From: Theobroma cacao
Lineage: Eukaryota; Streptophyta; Magnoliopsida; Malvales; Malvaceae
Direction: 5' to 3'
Length of the DNA stretch: 64,000 bases
NCBI RefSeq assembly: GCF_000208745.1
Contig: NC_030850.1
Location: 9,275,321 to 9,339,320 of the forward strand
In this document: one piece after another, positions 24,831 through 37,689 of the stretch
How positions within the stretch are numbered: the first letter of the stretch is position 1
How the letters are laid out: each line of letters opens with the position of its first letter
Program-made: the position numbers and the translations under genes
The notes under the pieces: model-generated
Told to the model about the DNA's origin: nothing
What the model saw: the letters and a program-made list of their open reading frames with translations, nothing else
The model's database searches: none

Positions 24831-26980
24831 ACTCTTTGACAATTCATGGTTTTATTTATTTAGTAATGCTTGAAAAGTGTGTGAAGGCAATTTGGTGCTG
24901 TGATTCTTTCCATGAGCACCTTGAAACATTTTGGATAAATACTCTTTTACAAAACCTCATGAAACGTCCCTCACTTTCAATGTCATCCTTTTCCTAAGAA
25001 AAAGATTCCTTTTTCTTCAGTCATTTCTTCCCCTGGTGAATTTGTTGCTCTGTTTCTACATTAGCTCAGGAGAACATGAAAAGGGCAAAATATTCTATTC
25101 TTCTTAACTTCACTAATCCTAAAATCTCTACTTGTATACACAAAATTGTTTTTTATATATAAAACCTAGACAAGGAAATTTTGTTGGATACATATGATCT
25201 TAAATTATAATGGGAGACAACCCCTTTGATCTCTTCAAATAGGAATCGAGACCATTAAATTAAAATTTCAAATTTTTAACCGTTAAAATATTTCTTTGAA
25301 AAAATATACATTCAATCTACGCATTTATCTAAAATCACTTTTTAATTTATAAGTTACCTGAAAAGTTAATGACTAACCTAACTAATTTGATTAAGTGCCT
25401 ACAAATTAGGTCAGAATTTAATAGTATTAGCTACCATGGGGCTTTGAGCAGGGTTCTAATACCCATTTTATAATATCATTACTTAAACCCAATTATAAAT
25501 AATTAAAATTATATTACTAATTTCAAGTTTGCTTATTGTTTCTTGGTTTTTAAATTACTTATGGTTTATGATTTTATCTACTAGAATTTATAAACTGGTT
25601 AAGATGTTTTTCCTATTTTAGTTGATTGATTTTTAACTTTTAGTAATAAAGTCACGATTTTATAATTAGCTTTTTACATAGTATTATTTTGTTGAGAATT
25701 GTTTGTTTGTAATTTAATTCCAGTTTATGAAGGTAAATCTCATTAAAAAACAGAAACATAAACATAACTATTATCCTTGATTTCATGGTGGTACCAATGT
25801 CATCCCTAATTATTGGTACTCACCACAATCATTTTGGTGGGGGGCAGGCTCGGCCAATGTGGTCAACATACTCAAATGAAAATTAAAATCATTAAGTTCG
25901 TGAAGATTTTTTTATCAAAAATAATTTTACAATAAAATTTAATTATGAAAATTAAAATTGATGAATTGATAAAATTTAATAAAAAATCAATAATATATAA
26001 TAGTAAAAGTTAATTAAATATACTATAGATTCATAAAATGTGATCGCTGCAAATTGATAATTATTGAAAAAAATAAATATTCACATAAACTATCAAAATT
26101 TATTTATTTATTTATTTTTCAATTTTTGTACACGTAACCTATATAACAAGAGCTTTCACTTTATCGTTTTAGATTTTTTATTTTAATTTTAATTTAATTA
26201 TTTTTAATAAAAAACTTCAATAACTTAATTTTATGAAAATTAGGTAAATCATGTCTTATGAAGACAAAATAAAATTAACAAATTATGAAATCGGAAAAAC
26301 TTTTTGTACAGTGTAAAGACTAAACATGGTTGATTTAAGGAAGATTTTGTATCACTGCTTTATAAAATTAGAATTAGAAGCGATAAAGGCAATTAGAAAT
26401 TTAAAAATTTATATAAAAAATAACTAAAAGGTAATCATAAAAATTATTACTTTTAAAAAATATATAAAAACAATCATATTATATATCAAGTTTTATATAT
26501 CATAATATATGAATATTTGATTTATTAGTTGATATGTAATTTTTCTACTTAAAGAATAAATTTAAATCTTCTTTCTTTAATTTTAAAAAAATTAAAAATT
26601 AAAAAATGATGGCCGCCACCATCGGTTAATCCCTGGGCTCCGTCTTGGAAGAGAAGGCAACGCAGGTGAATAAAATAAGCAAGGATGTGAGTGTGGACAG
26701 TGAGTAATTCTATGTTCCTTTGTTGGTGGTAGCTTGTCTTTTGTGTTATGCAATGAGCGGCGTATTTCACTTATCCAAAAGTATCTCCGACTGATATTTT
26801 CTTATGTCATCTACGTGGCATCTCTTTCTATTAGATATTTTATTCTCCAGGGTTCCATCCCAAAATATCTCATACTCACTCGGATTACACAAGCCAAGCT
26901 TAAAAATCCTCAAATTCTACAGAGCGTGCACGCTATCCAACTTAACTCCCTTCGCAGTTGATACCTTTGGAACACTGAAA

Positions 26981-29900
26981 ATGGAAAGTGAAGCTGCTAG
27001 ACGCAGAATCAGCACCATTGCAAGCCACTTTTCACCCAATGAGGATATTTTATCTGCCACCCACCTTCTCCCCATGGTAAAACGTTTCCATTTCTCTATC
27101 ATCATCATTTTTAAAAGCTACCACTGTTATTATCTGGGCATGCAGCAAAGCATTGGCTTAGCTATTTACTGCTTTTGCTATTCTGAATTGAACTTCAATT
27201 TGAAATTTTGGATTCTTCAATTACAAGAATTAAACATGCTACTTAGCTGAAACTCGACTGTCTATCTGCCTTCAAGGACTAAAGCAGAATATGTTGACTA
27301 AGGAACAGCCAACACTCAAGGCCTTTTTTTGCTTATGTTATCATGGGTTTATCTTATATATGGAAACAAGTGTGCCATTTGAGTGTGTAAGTGAGCATTT
27401 AAACCTTTGCAAATTAACTTATCAATCATCAGCTGTAATTTGTTAAGAAGCAATTGGGATAAATTTAGAGCTGACTTGATTCATATTTACTTGATCGGAG
27501 AAATGGGACTTTTATAAAATGTCTTAGGAAATGTTTGAGACTGAAATTGTACTTCTTTGTGAGCTGTACTGATTCACAGATGTGAACTGATGAAGTCCCT
27601 ATTTGGTGCCTGATGTCGCACCCATAAATGATATCTCTTGTACGCGAGGTATAGAATGGTGAACAGACAAGTACTGACCAGGAAAAAAGTAGAAGGATTG
27701 ATGAAAATTGCCAAAAATGGAAAATTGATGTAGGCTTAATGTCACAAAAGTAAGCACGAGGTACGCTAAACTTAGGAACCACCCAATCAGTTAGTTGGAT
27801 GGACAATATACTGTGTTCACTATGTCTAACTGGTGAGGCCAGACTCCATCTGATAGTGAGCACATTTGCTGTATCTTAATTAAGTAGCGCTACTTTTTCT
27901 TTCAAGCTAAGAATGACAATTTTATACTGTATCTGTGAAGGAAAAACTAGATATATACTGAAGTAAAACTAAATTGTAACTTTTATTCCTATGGCTTCTA
28001 ATTTATCATGTTTCACTGTCACATTCATTTCCCCTCCATGTTTCTGATTTTATTTTCCAACTTTCTTTCTTCCTGGTGATAGAAAGTTGATTCTTTTTTC
28101 CTGTATTTTTGCATTACAGAACTGCAGTGGAAGTTTGAACTCTGTGATCCGGAGGTGTGATAATAGAATGTATTTTGCACGTCAAGGGTCTACATATCAA
28201 GCTTGTTTCATGAGACAGGTTTCAAGTGAAGAGGTGCTTACCTTTCCACTCAAGCAGTATTACTTGTTTCAATAATTTTCTAGCAACTAATGCAACCATT
28301 CTGTGTTGCTCTGCCCCAGAGAACTGCATCACCCAAGTCCTTTTGCACTGCAATGGTCAGTTCTAATGCTTCTGAAGTACCATTATTTTCTAGGCCTACA
28401 ATGATGGAGCCAAACTTCTCAAATTTGGCAGCAATCCAACCTCTGGGATTAGATTGGACATTATCCGTGCCTGACCCTCCTAAGTTTGCCAGACCAAATA
28501 AAAGCACAAGTGAAGAGATGCAGTTACAATCTAAGAAGAAAACATGTACTAGATCTAATGGTTGGTAATTTTGGTATCTGAACATAATAATCTTTGATTT
28601 TTGATGTATTAGCTTATAAAAACTAAAGTAGTTTTGCTGATATGAGTATATAATTCTTACATGTTAAGCTCTATACAAAAGTCAAACTCATCTACAGTTC
28701 GATCTGCGATTTATAGAAAGTAAGTGAATCATCTAGGCTAGATGGCATTTCACAACCTAATGAAAAGGTTAAAACACTTAATAGGGAATGCAAGACTTGA
28801 TGTGAAAAGAAGTATATGTAGGTGCAAATTGCAATACCATATTTTATTTTTAATGACTTATAAATTGTTATGAAGAGAAATCAACAATCACCTCTGAACT
28901 GACATCCTAAACTCCCAGAAAAAAAAAAAGAAAAGAAGAAAAAATAACAGCAACAACAAATATTTAAGGGTTGATAAAAATCTGGTTCTGTCTATCATGT
29001 AATTGGATGCTGATATAGGTTAACTGTATCTTTTGATTTTTTTTTTCATTTCATGCAGGCATATGGTCCCCTAGAATGGATGTTGCAGAAACTGGAAGCA
29101 ATTATGTTATGATGGTAGAAATTCCAGGTGTCAGCATCAGTGACATTAGAGTGGAGGTTGATGACCAAACGTAAGAGTAATATGTTCTTATTATGCTCTT
29201 ACATCTGTTCCAAGGTCTTTTGTTTCATATTTGTCCTAGTCCTATAAACAAAAACCATGAAATGAGAACATCTAGTTGGAGTGGAATTATGCATCTCTCT
29301 AATGACCTTGACACTATCTTTTTGTATCCCTTTCTAGACAATGCTTAATTTTGTTAAGATTCAGGTGTACATGTAAAGCATGTTTTCTTCATTTAAATAT
29401 TCACTTTAGGGTCCTCCTCATCCTCTGTCATTAGTAACTTAAAATAATCTTCACATTTGTTTGATATGAATAGTGTTCTCCTGACAGTTTACTAGTGACT
29501 GGTGAACGCTCTACCCAGTGTTGGAAAGGAGCAGCAGGTTGCTCAAATGACTTAATCTCTGCATATCACAAAAACGAGATATCAAAAGGGCCGTACCGGT
29601 TGGTGTGGCCACTTCCTACTAATGTGAACAGGGACAGTGTCTCAGCTGAGTTTCTGTAAGTCTCAGCATCATATCTTGATTTCTTCTTGAGTTTATGCTT
29701 CTGCTTTTGGATATCTTTTTATATCTAACATCTGTTCCATAAAACTATAGCAACATATCTTTTGTATGAGCTATTGCATCTTGGAATTTGCTAAATTTAT
29801 TCTAAAAACACTCTATTTCTTCTTCATAAATTAACCAAAGTACCTATGAATATAAATATCTATGTATTATGTATATCATGCCTATATGAATTGCATTCAT

Positions 29901-30633
29901 ACATGGAATTTAATAGAGTGATGCTCCGAGTTTGAATTAAACTTTTGGCTACCAGAAACTGACCATAATGAAAAAAGATGGATTAGTGTGGCAATAGAGG
30001 TTTACAACTAGGAACAAGTACACGAGTAATTTGATAAAGATACTTGATGTGTTCAGCCAAAAAGCAACAAATGAAATAATCTGATCTTTCCATAACAATT
30101 TATGTTTGCTCTTCTTTCTTCTTTTCCATGCATAAACATATGCAGATTTGTCATGAATATCAATCTTGCCCTCCAGTATTATTCTTTTCTGCACCTTCCA
30201 ACTCTAATATTGTGTCAACAAACTCTGCCCAGTTCTAGAATTTTTATTTTTGTTTCATTGGAGACTATGCGTGTAGTTAATGCAGTTGGAGATTATGTAT
30301 AATGCATAATTATAAGGCTGCAATGTTTTGTTTCAAAAACAAAAAAAAAAAAAAGAATGAGTCTTGGCACATAATGTATATCCTTTCTTTCTCCGTGTTT
30401 AGTCATCCATATCCATGCAAAGACTGCCTGCCAACATTTATCTGGTATTCGTAGAATTAAGTATTTTTGATGATCATTGTTTGAAGAGGGATTGTTCTGA
30501 GTTTTATGAAATTTTGCATACATGTCCTAGCTTTTAAAAACTTGCAAATTACAGAAGACACTCATGCAGATGGCTCCTTTACTTCTTTTGATGCAGGGAT
30601 GGATTTCTACGTATTGTTATTCCTAAACTTTGA
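26981..30633 (+). CDS. ACD31.2: Peroxisomal alpha-crystallin domain (sHSP-like) protein, At1g06460 type, 267 aa, six exons
   Basis: Exons 26981-27076, 28120-28233, 28284-28560, 29059-29170, 29488-29655 and 30597-30633 total 804 nt with all phases closing. The N-terminus carries R9-I10-x5-H16-F17 (RISTIASHF), a peroxisomal targeting signal 2. Residues 33-163 are low complexity and Ser-rich. The alpha-crystallin domain runs from about 164 to the end: IWSPRMDVAE, VEIPGVSISDIRVEVDD, LLVTGER, PYRLVWPLP, AEFLDGFLRIVIPKL. Small heat shock domain proteins hold misfolding clients; the Arabidopsis homologue is reported in the peroxisome matrix by a PTS2 of the same form. The exon 3 donor (G|GTTGGT) is weak, but GGTAAT 3 nt downstream would bring an in-frame stop in exon 4. 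An alternative exon 2 donor at 28218 keeps frame. Confidence 0.86.
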
Positions 30634-33100
30634 GATTAACTGATGGTGGAAGTATACATGCACATATATGAAGAGGAGTACCTTAAAACTTTTACACCAG
30701 CATATGTACTATATTGATATAAATCAAGCCATAATGCTCAATGGCTACCATCTCAGTTTCTATATGATCTGTCTAAGACCGTGTATAAATTAAGGTGTAC
30801 CCTCGACTGTCCTAATACGAGGATAATGAATATTTATGCAGCACCAATGATTATAGAATAATACATCAGAATTTGAGCCTGGTATTTTGTTCAGCATAAA
30901 CACTGTCTGGTATATGCAGTATCATTGTATTATGCAAAATGTTTATACATGTTGTTCTCTGTATTTATGGTAGCAAAATTTTGGATTGGGTTGGTTAATG
31001 ACTATGCTGAATTCATAGCATGGATGTTACACGCATAGGGTCATGGCATTATATTTGTGCATCTAATAGTCATCACCTTGCCTTAACTTGCTGTTAAGAT
31101 TTTATGACTGGAGGAAGCATTATAAGTATATGATTATGTGTTTATTTAATCTTTACAAAAAAAAAAAACATGATTGTGAGAATTGAATTACATTGGCTAC
31201 TTCCAAGAACTGACAGACCAGAGGATCCCTGTCAAACTGATTTTTTAAACAAGCATAATAGCTGTAGGGAACTCACTTTTCCCAAGTAGACTGATTTTTC
31301 AGATTTGCCTTTTGAACCAGTTGATAATACATAAGTTTGGAACGAGGAGTCTACATTAGACTTGTCCACGGCCAGGTTCTGAGCAAGGTTTTCTTGGCAA
31401 AATATTTTTTTAGATACTTTTAATAATAAATGAACAAATTGTGTGACTCTAAATTATATATTTTCTTTTAATTTGATATTAACTATTGTAAAAGGATCTA
31501 GTTAATGGCTTAATACAAATGATGTTCAAAAACTTGTGCTACTTATATATTTTCTTTCAATTTCAAGAACGAATACTTCGGAAGGTTGTGGTGGCAACCA
31601 CGGGAGTTAGGAGCTCAATTGAAAGATTAACCCTTTGAAATAGCATACATATATATATATATATAAATATATAGGTATTAAACTCAAAATAATAATAATA
31701 ATAATAAGAGTTGGTTCCATTAATGTCACATCATCTTTATTTCAGGAGAGATTGTGATCAATGTGTGGACTTACGTGGGTATGACTTACTAGATCTAAGC
31801 ACGCTTAAATCTATAAATGCATAGGCTAGTCAGTTATCGCATTCTCAAACATAAATTTATCTATAATCAAAATGTACAATAATTCATCAAGACCTTCTCT
31901 TTATGGAACTTTTCAACATAAAATGTGGTTTTTTTCATATATCATGTAAATATTTATAACGTAAAATATCTGTGGTTTAGCACGCATCCGGTACCTATAT
32001 TGCTATGGTTATCTACCATATTCTCAACATTAACATGCACTCGTATCTAAGGCTTGACACAATATGGGAAGACGTAAATAAGTTTATCAACATTATTTAC
32101 ATAACAAAGTTCATTATTAACAAGACAGTTCAAAACCAAACTAGATACACTATGGAGTGTATAACATTGGAAGGCTGAAAAGAAGGTTGTATCACACCTA
32201 CTACGAAAAGTTGGACTATTATTTCACAAGTTGCCTAACCAAGCAGCCTACTGATCTAAAACAAAATAAGAAAAAATAACGTGTGAGTCACAAAGACTCC
32301 ATGAGCAGATACTGAGAAGGAGACAAGCCAAGGGAGAAGAATTTTGCAATAAACCATAATTTACAAAACAACATAATAATCATACAAATCCTTTCAATAG
32401 TCTTGAATGCATTTGATAACTCTAAATGCATAAAATATAATATCCATATTCAAGTTCAACTTATAAAACATTTGCAAGAAAATAATGGAAGATAATCCTT
32501 GAACCTTCAAGCTTAAAACCAAACATTCAAATCAAGAATGTATCATTCATTTAACAACTCATCTCATCATTTTCATATAAACATAATAATCATCAATCGT
32601 CAATTATAAGCGTCACAATATCCGGTATACAAATAACACATTAATACTTGTCATTAGCAAAATTATAGAGAAAGGGTAATAAGTCTTGTGACAAATTGGT
32701 GTCAAAATCAACTCCTTATAAGTATAGTCGTTGAACAGTACAATAAGTTAACCTTTTGGGGAGAAGGTAATGATTCTATGACATAGGCACAATACTAACA
32801 ACTGAAACAAATGGGCCAAGACATTGTCACCAAATATTAGGAACAAAGAACAACTAGAAATAATGTGAACAAACAACCTGGGCTCAGATACATTGTTAAA
32901 GCATCTAACTTAACACAAATTAGTAAGACTGTGGAGAGGCCTAACTTGAGAATGAGGGCAAAGCAAACTCCAAACTTAATCAATAACATATCTATCGTTA
33001 GATGTACATGTATGTATGACTGTGTGTTAGGACACCTCCAACTCCAGTGGGGCCCCGAATGTAGTAGCAGTAAATTGTTTTCAATAAAGCCCTTTCTTGG
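30634..33100. other. Region between the alpha-crystallin gene and the LRR relict
   Basis: It holds the 3' UTR side of the alpha-crystallin gene, a TA microsatellite (about 31650-31672) and an AAT microsatellite (about 31687-31710). The rest is unassigned; no gene was recognised. Confidence 0.5.
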
Positions 33101-33589
33101 TGCTACTTACAGAGTCTTCAATTTCTTCATGTCCCCATTTTATGCTGGAATTTCTCCGTGTATTAAGCAGTTCCTCAGTATCCCGCATTTGACAATTTGA
33201 TTTGATTCTAAGAAATAGATCATAGACTACAATCCATGTGAATTTGAAAATATTTATAGAAAAACACACAATATTAGTTGAATTCCACTAACAATGTCTT
33301 CAATGAGTCCATGTTACCCAGTGGTGGGAAAGGAAACCCTCTGCCTTTTAAGTCACTAATCCTCCTTACAAAGATTAAAAGCCAAAATAGTCAATTAATG
33401 AAGTCATTTACAAAAGAAAGAAAAATTAAGGGACAAATTTTTTTAGGCCTCAAAGATAATTTTTTTTAAAAATAATCATCAATTTTTTTTAAAATAATCA
33501 TCTTTTTAATTTTAACTGCTTTTAGTCTAGAGAAAAAAATTTTGAACAAAATTATCTTTAACGAAACCTTTTCATATTCAAGCGCATGT

Positions 33590-33875
33590 GAAAAATATGT
33601 TATTACACGCTATGTTAGAAAAAAAAATTATTACACACCATGTTGAAAAAAAAAAATTATTACGTGTCATGTTGAAAAAAAAATTATTAGCAACATATTG
33701 AAAAAAAATTGTTGCACATCATATTAAAAAAATGTTATTATTATACGTTATGTTCAAAATATTATTACATGTCATGTTGAAAAGAAAGTTATTACATGTC
33801 ATATTGAAAACAAAATTATTATATGTCATGTTAAAAAGAAAAATTGTTACATATTATATTAAAAAATATTATAAT
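33590..33875. repeat. ~33-bp tandem repeat (TTATTACATGTCATGTTGAAAA)
   Basis: About nine units of TTATTACACGYCATGTTGAAAAA type with variable A-runs. The core TTACACG-CATGTT is the one seen in the array at 14181-14700, where the same short form occupies the 3' part. Confidence 0.8.
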
Positions 33876-34039
33876 AATTTACTAAGGGCTCCACAAACAA
33901 TAGAAAATATCTTTCCAGTAAAGCTATTAAACATCTTTTGTACGAAATCATTAGAAAATGATATAAAATTTTGCGATTCATTAACAAAATCATTTGACAA
34001 GAACTTTTCTAAAATCTTTTATGAGATTTTGTCATATTA

Positions 34040-34400
34040 AAGATGGATGGAAGCAAACAAAACGCAAAAATTGTTTTCTTCCTTGTAGTTCCTTTTCACA
34101 TTCTTCTTTTTTTTCCACTTTCTCTTTATTTCAAATTTGTACTGAATTTGAAAAAATTGGAACTTTTTGTTTATTTGAAGATGGATGGAAAATCTTGAAC
34201 CATTCATTTTCTTTCCTCTTCAACCAAAATGCAAAAGCGGTTTTCTTTTCTACAGTTATTTTTCATCTTATTTCTTGTTTTTTTTTCCCACTTTCTCTTT
34301 ATTTCAATTTTGCACCAAATTTGATAAAATTGAAACTTTTTGTTTATTTCAAGATGAATGGAAAAATCTCGAACCATTATTTTCCTTTCTCTATTTAAAT
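34040..34400. repeat. Tandem duplication of a ~150-bp block in the TIR element
   Basis: AGATGGATGGAA ... TTTTCTT ... CCACTTTCTCTTTATTTCAA ... AACTTTTTGTTTATTTGAAG occurs twice with a partial third start. The open frames over it (33994-34398, 34185-34415) translate the repeat and are not genes. Confidence 0.75.
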
Positions 34401-36319
34401 TGTTTTAATTATTAAGATTTTTGAAAGGGAAGATGAGCAAAAAGAAAACATCATTTTGAATGGTTTAAAGGACATGAGAGAGTTGGATGGACAATTTTCT
34501 GAATTAAGAGTATCAAATTTATTTGAAAGTGTTTTAAAGATATTTTTATCAAATTATGACAAAAATTGAGTGAAAACAGTTAACTTTATATTCAAAGTTA
34601 TTTTGAAATGGACTTATAAGGATGATAATTTCTTATAATTTAATATTAACATGAACTACCATGGTTGCATACAGATCAGATAAGCTAGTCAAAGCAGAAA
34701 TGCTGGAAGGTATGGGGGCCAAAGGAGAGCAACCCTGAATCTGCCTGAAAAGGAGGGAAAAAAAAAGAAATTAAATTATAGCAAAAAAGTAAGAATGCTG
34801 TCTAAATAGTCAGCTAAAGTTTGAAAACTCACAGTTTTTGAATCTGTTTCCAGTTACTGATGATATCAGGTATCTTTCCAGAAAAGTTATTGTCGCTTAC
34901 CCTCCTAAAACATTTTAAAGAAAGAAAAGCTTGTAAAGGGTCGTAGAAAACATGATCTACATCAAGTTTTTGATGAACGATACTTAAAGATACCAAGGGC
35001 TTGATTTGGAAACACCACAAGAATATCATATCCCATGAATTATAAATATGATGATTAACGAAAATGCCTAGAGAAAGAAGTCTGGACAAAATTGCGGTTG
35101 AATAAAGAGGGGCTCTTGGAAAAATTCCTTGGTACCACAATCAGCTGCTAAGACAAGGATAAAAGAGGCAGGTTGCTTATCTAGGTGATGATTAACTGAC
35201 TAAATTAAGTGGCCATTCTCTAGTACTGTGGCGATGAAACTTAGGATTACTGCTTCTAATACAACGCCATTGAAAGTTAGCATTACTGCTTAGAAGTATA
35301 ACAGAACGAATTAAAGTCTTGAAAATTTGAAAAAGTAGAAATATATCAAGATCACCATGGCCAAAACTCTTCTTTGGTGTAAACAACTCTTGCTGATGAT
35401 CTGATACTCATAGACTTAGCACCTCTAAATTAGATAATTTTGGAAGTCAAGATTGTCTGCTTACATATCAGTCAAATTGACCAACTTGGCAAGTTCTGGT
35501 GGCAATTCTCCATTGAACGCATTTGATGACAGAATGCTGAAGAGAGAAGACAATAGCAATGTTAATAACAGCAATTAAAAAGCATTGCGATTGCCCAAAA
35601 TCAAGTGCTTTTGCGCACAAGAGGATGAAATGAATTACAGTTTCTCTGTAAATTGATCAACTTTCCAACATCTGGAGGAATGGGTCCTGAAAAGTTGTTT
35701 CCTTCAATAGACCTGGAAAGGTGGAATGTGATAGTAGTCAGTTTTGAGTAAAGAAAATTGAAATTATTCTTCATAAGATCATTTAGAGAGGTGGAAGTGT
35801 CCAAGCTGTACATAAAATCAAATGAAATTTAAGAAAATCTTTTGAACATAATAGAAGGGTAAAAAATAAGGATTTGTGCATAGAGATTTCTGAGGCTGGT
35901 GATGTAGGTGAAAACTTTTGGGAATGGACCAGACAACCGGTTCCCCATAAAAGAGCTGCAAAATTGAACTAACATAAGCATATAATTTGATCAATTACAA
36001 CACAATCATACTTAACATTACAAAGACAGCAGAGGTAGGATGTTTACAGCACTTCCAACTTTGTGGTAGCCCATTCTTGAGGAATAGAACCTGTGAAGTA
36101 GTTGCGACTTAAGTCCCTAAACAAGCAGAAATAAAGTAGGATTAATAATAAAAAACACCAAATTATTATCTAATTTTTTTTTTTTTAAAAAAGAAAAGAT
36201 CATATCATTATAGTTCAAGTCAACTAGACAAATGGATTCGCTTACAGCAGTTTCAGGTGTCGGAACTTGGAAAACTCTGGTGGTAAAGTTGCTGATATAT
36301 TCAAATCAGTTAAAAATCT

Positions 36320-37500
36320 GTAAAAACCTTTCTGCACCAGTTTCGAATACCTCGACAAACAAACATTGCTTCATATACTGCAAAAAAAAAATCTTTATAG
36401 TCTCTATTATGTTGCAACATTCAATTGAGCAATAAACCCAATTTATTCAAATCCATGGCAATGGAATTTATTTCACCAAACAAGGGGAGACAAAGTATGT
36501 TGCTCTGTCTCCAAAAGAGTTTACCAGATGGAAGAGTCATATCGTTTTCTGCGTAGCCCAAAAAAGCTAGGGGGCTTTTCACATGTATCTATGGAAAACC
36601 TATATGTTCAGACTCGAGTGTGAAGATGGGACATGGCATGTTTCTGAAGCAGGTGCCATCAATATTTCCTAGAGAAGAGAACTGCTAATCCGTCCTACAC
36701 TTATTGTCCCACAATATGATAGAATCGACACAATGAACAAAAATTTGTAAATAAATCAAATAAGGAGGCCCATTATTTCTTACAAGTAACAGCGATGGAG
36801 CATTTTCCTTTTTCCTAAACCACATCTCCATGCCCATTCGAAAGTGTCATGTAAGCATATGAGAAGAAACAAATGGAAAGTTGGAGCAACGCAGGGAAAA
36901 ACAGTAAATAAGGAGAAACAAATGACTACTGATGTGGAAGAAGCATAGTGGAATTGAGCCATCGGCCAACTAACGGTCTCAAGTTTTGAATATTAGAGAC
37001 ACAAGGAACAGCATGCCTCGCATATCAGTAAAATAAGCAACAATTAGGCCTGTTTACTATTGGCCGGAAAATAGCCGAGCCCAACCGGACGATTATTTTA
37101 TTAATAAAAAAGCTTTGTTTGAAAATAATTTATTATAAATATATAAATAAAATAATGCTAATGCAGCAATACTAGCATCATTTTTAAACTTAAGATAAAA
37201 ATTTTTTTATTGCATTATTGGAAAGGCTTGGCCTGAATTAGGCCTGCCCCATGCATAGTTCACACTTGTTTCATGCATAATTTAGAGGTTTAATTTAATA
37301 AAGCTGCGGAAATTGGGTGTCCCAGCCCGAATAATCGTTTGGTTCTACATGAGCCCATTAGAACTCCCAAAAACGTTCAATTGCCTATTCAGGACTCATG
37401 GGGAGCTTCAGTTGCCTATTTACTTGGTAAGAAAGCAATTCTTGAGTTAAGATTGTGTCAATCTTTTCCAAGATTCTGTAATCTCTCAGATTATAATTCT
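36320..37500. other. Region between the LRR relict and the B3 gene
   Basis: I looked here for the missing 5' exons of the receptor kinase and did not find them. AT-rich DNA near 37080-37300 precedes the B3 leader. No feature recognised. Confidence 0.45.
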
Positions 37501-37689
37501 TACAACACCATGGCGGTGTACTTCAATTATATTTACTTCGTTTTTCTTTCTTTTTTGTTCTTCATCAAAGAAGGGTTTGTGCATTTGAACCCGAAAGAGA
37601 GGAGTTGGTTTCCTTGGTGCTTGCCTACTTCAAGAATGGGTTTAAAGCCCTTTAATTTTGCTTTGATTTTGTTCTCTCCAGCCAACACC

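Larger units (their letters stand above)
22800..26980. other. Intergenic region between the divergent HSFA4 and alpha-crystallin genes
   Basis: It contains the HSFA4 promoter side, a CAA/CAG-rich stretch, a ~100-bp tandem array and AT-rich DNA. The open frames are repeat-derived or random. I could not identify a perfect heat shock element by eye next to either gene. Confidence 0.55.
33430..34640. mobile_element. Putative nonautonomous TIR element carrying a satellite (copy 2), inside the LRR relict
   Basis: The imperfect inverted ends share blocks such as TTTTAACTGCTTTTAGTCT / TTAACTGTTTTCACTC and AAAATATCTTTAA. The interior has a ~33-bp repeat (33590-33875) and a second tandem duplication. 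Same plan as 14040-15350. Exact ends unresolved. Confidence 0.5.
33111..36317 (-). pseudogene. Relict of an LRR-VIII type receptor-like kinase gene (LRR exons only)
   Basis: Eight exon remnants, most exactly 72 nt and each encoding one leucine-rich repeat: 36246-36317, 36048-36116, 35884-35955, 35639-35712, 35465-35536, 34833-34904, 34673-34744 and one ending at 33111. They read like consecutive LRRs (DLSRNYFTGSIPQEW, SIEGNNFSGPIPPDVGKL, SSNAFNGELPPELAKL, VSDNNFSGKIPDIISNW). Phase-2 one-repeat exons of this kind are typical of plant LRR-VIII receptor kinases. Defects: the 35884 donor reads CT instead of GT; the 35639-35712 exon is 74 nt, shifting frame; the last remnant has an in-frame TAA at 33140-33142. 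No signal peptide, malectin-like or kinase exons are present. A transposon lies between the last two remnants. Confidence 0.82.

Noticed and set aside
20301..30633. HSFA4 plus sHSP as a co-regulated heat-shock cluster
   Set aside because: I found no convincing heat shock element by eye in the shared intergenic DNA, and the genes are more than 4 kb apart.
33732..34415. Three overlapping plus-strand open frames rich in Phe and Leu
   Set aside because: They lie on tandem repeats inside a transposon and have no domain or splice support.
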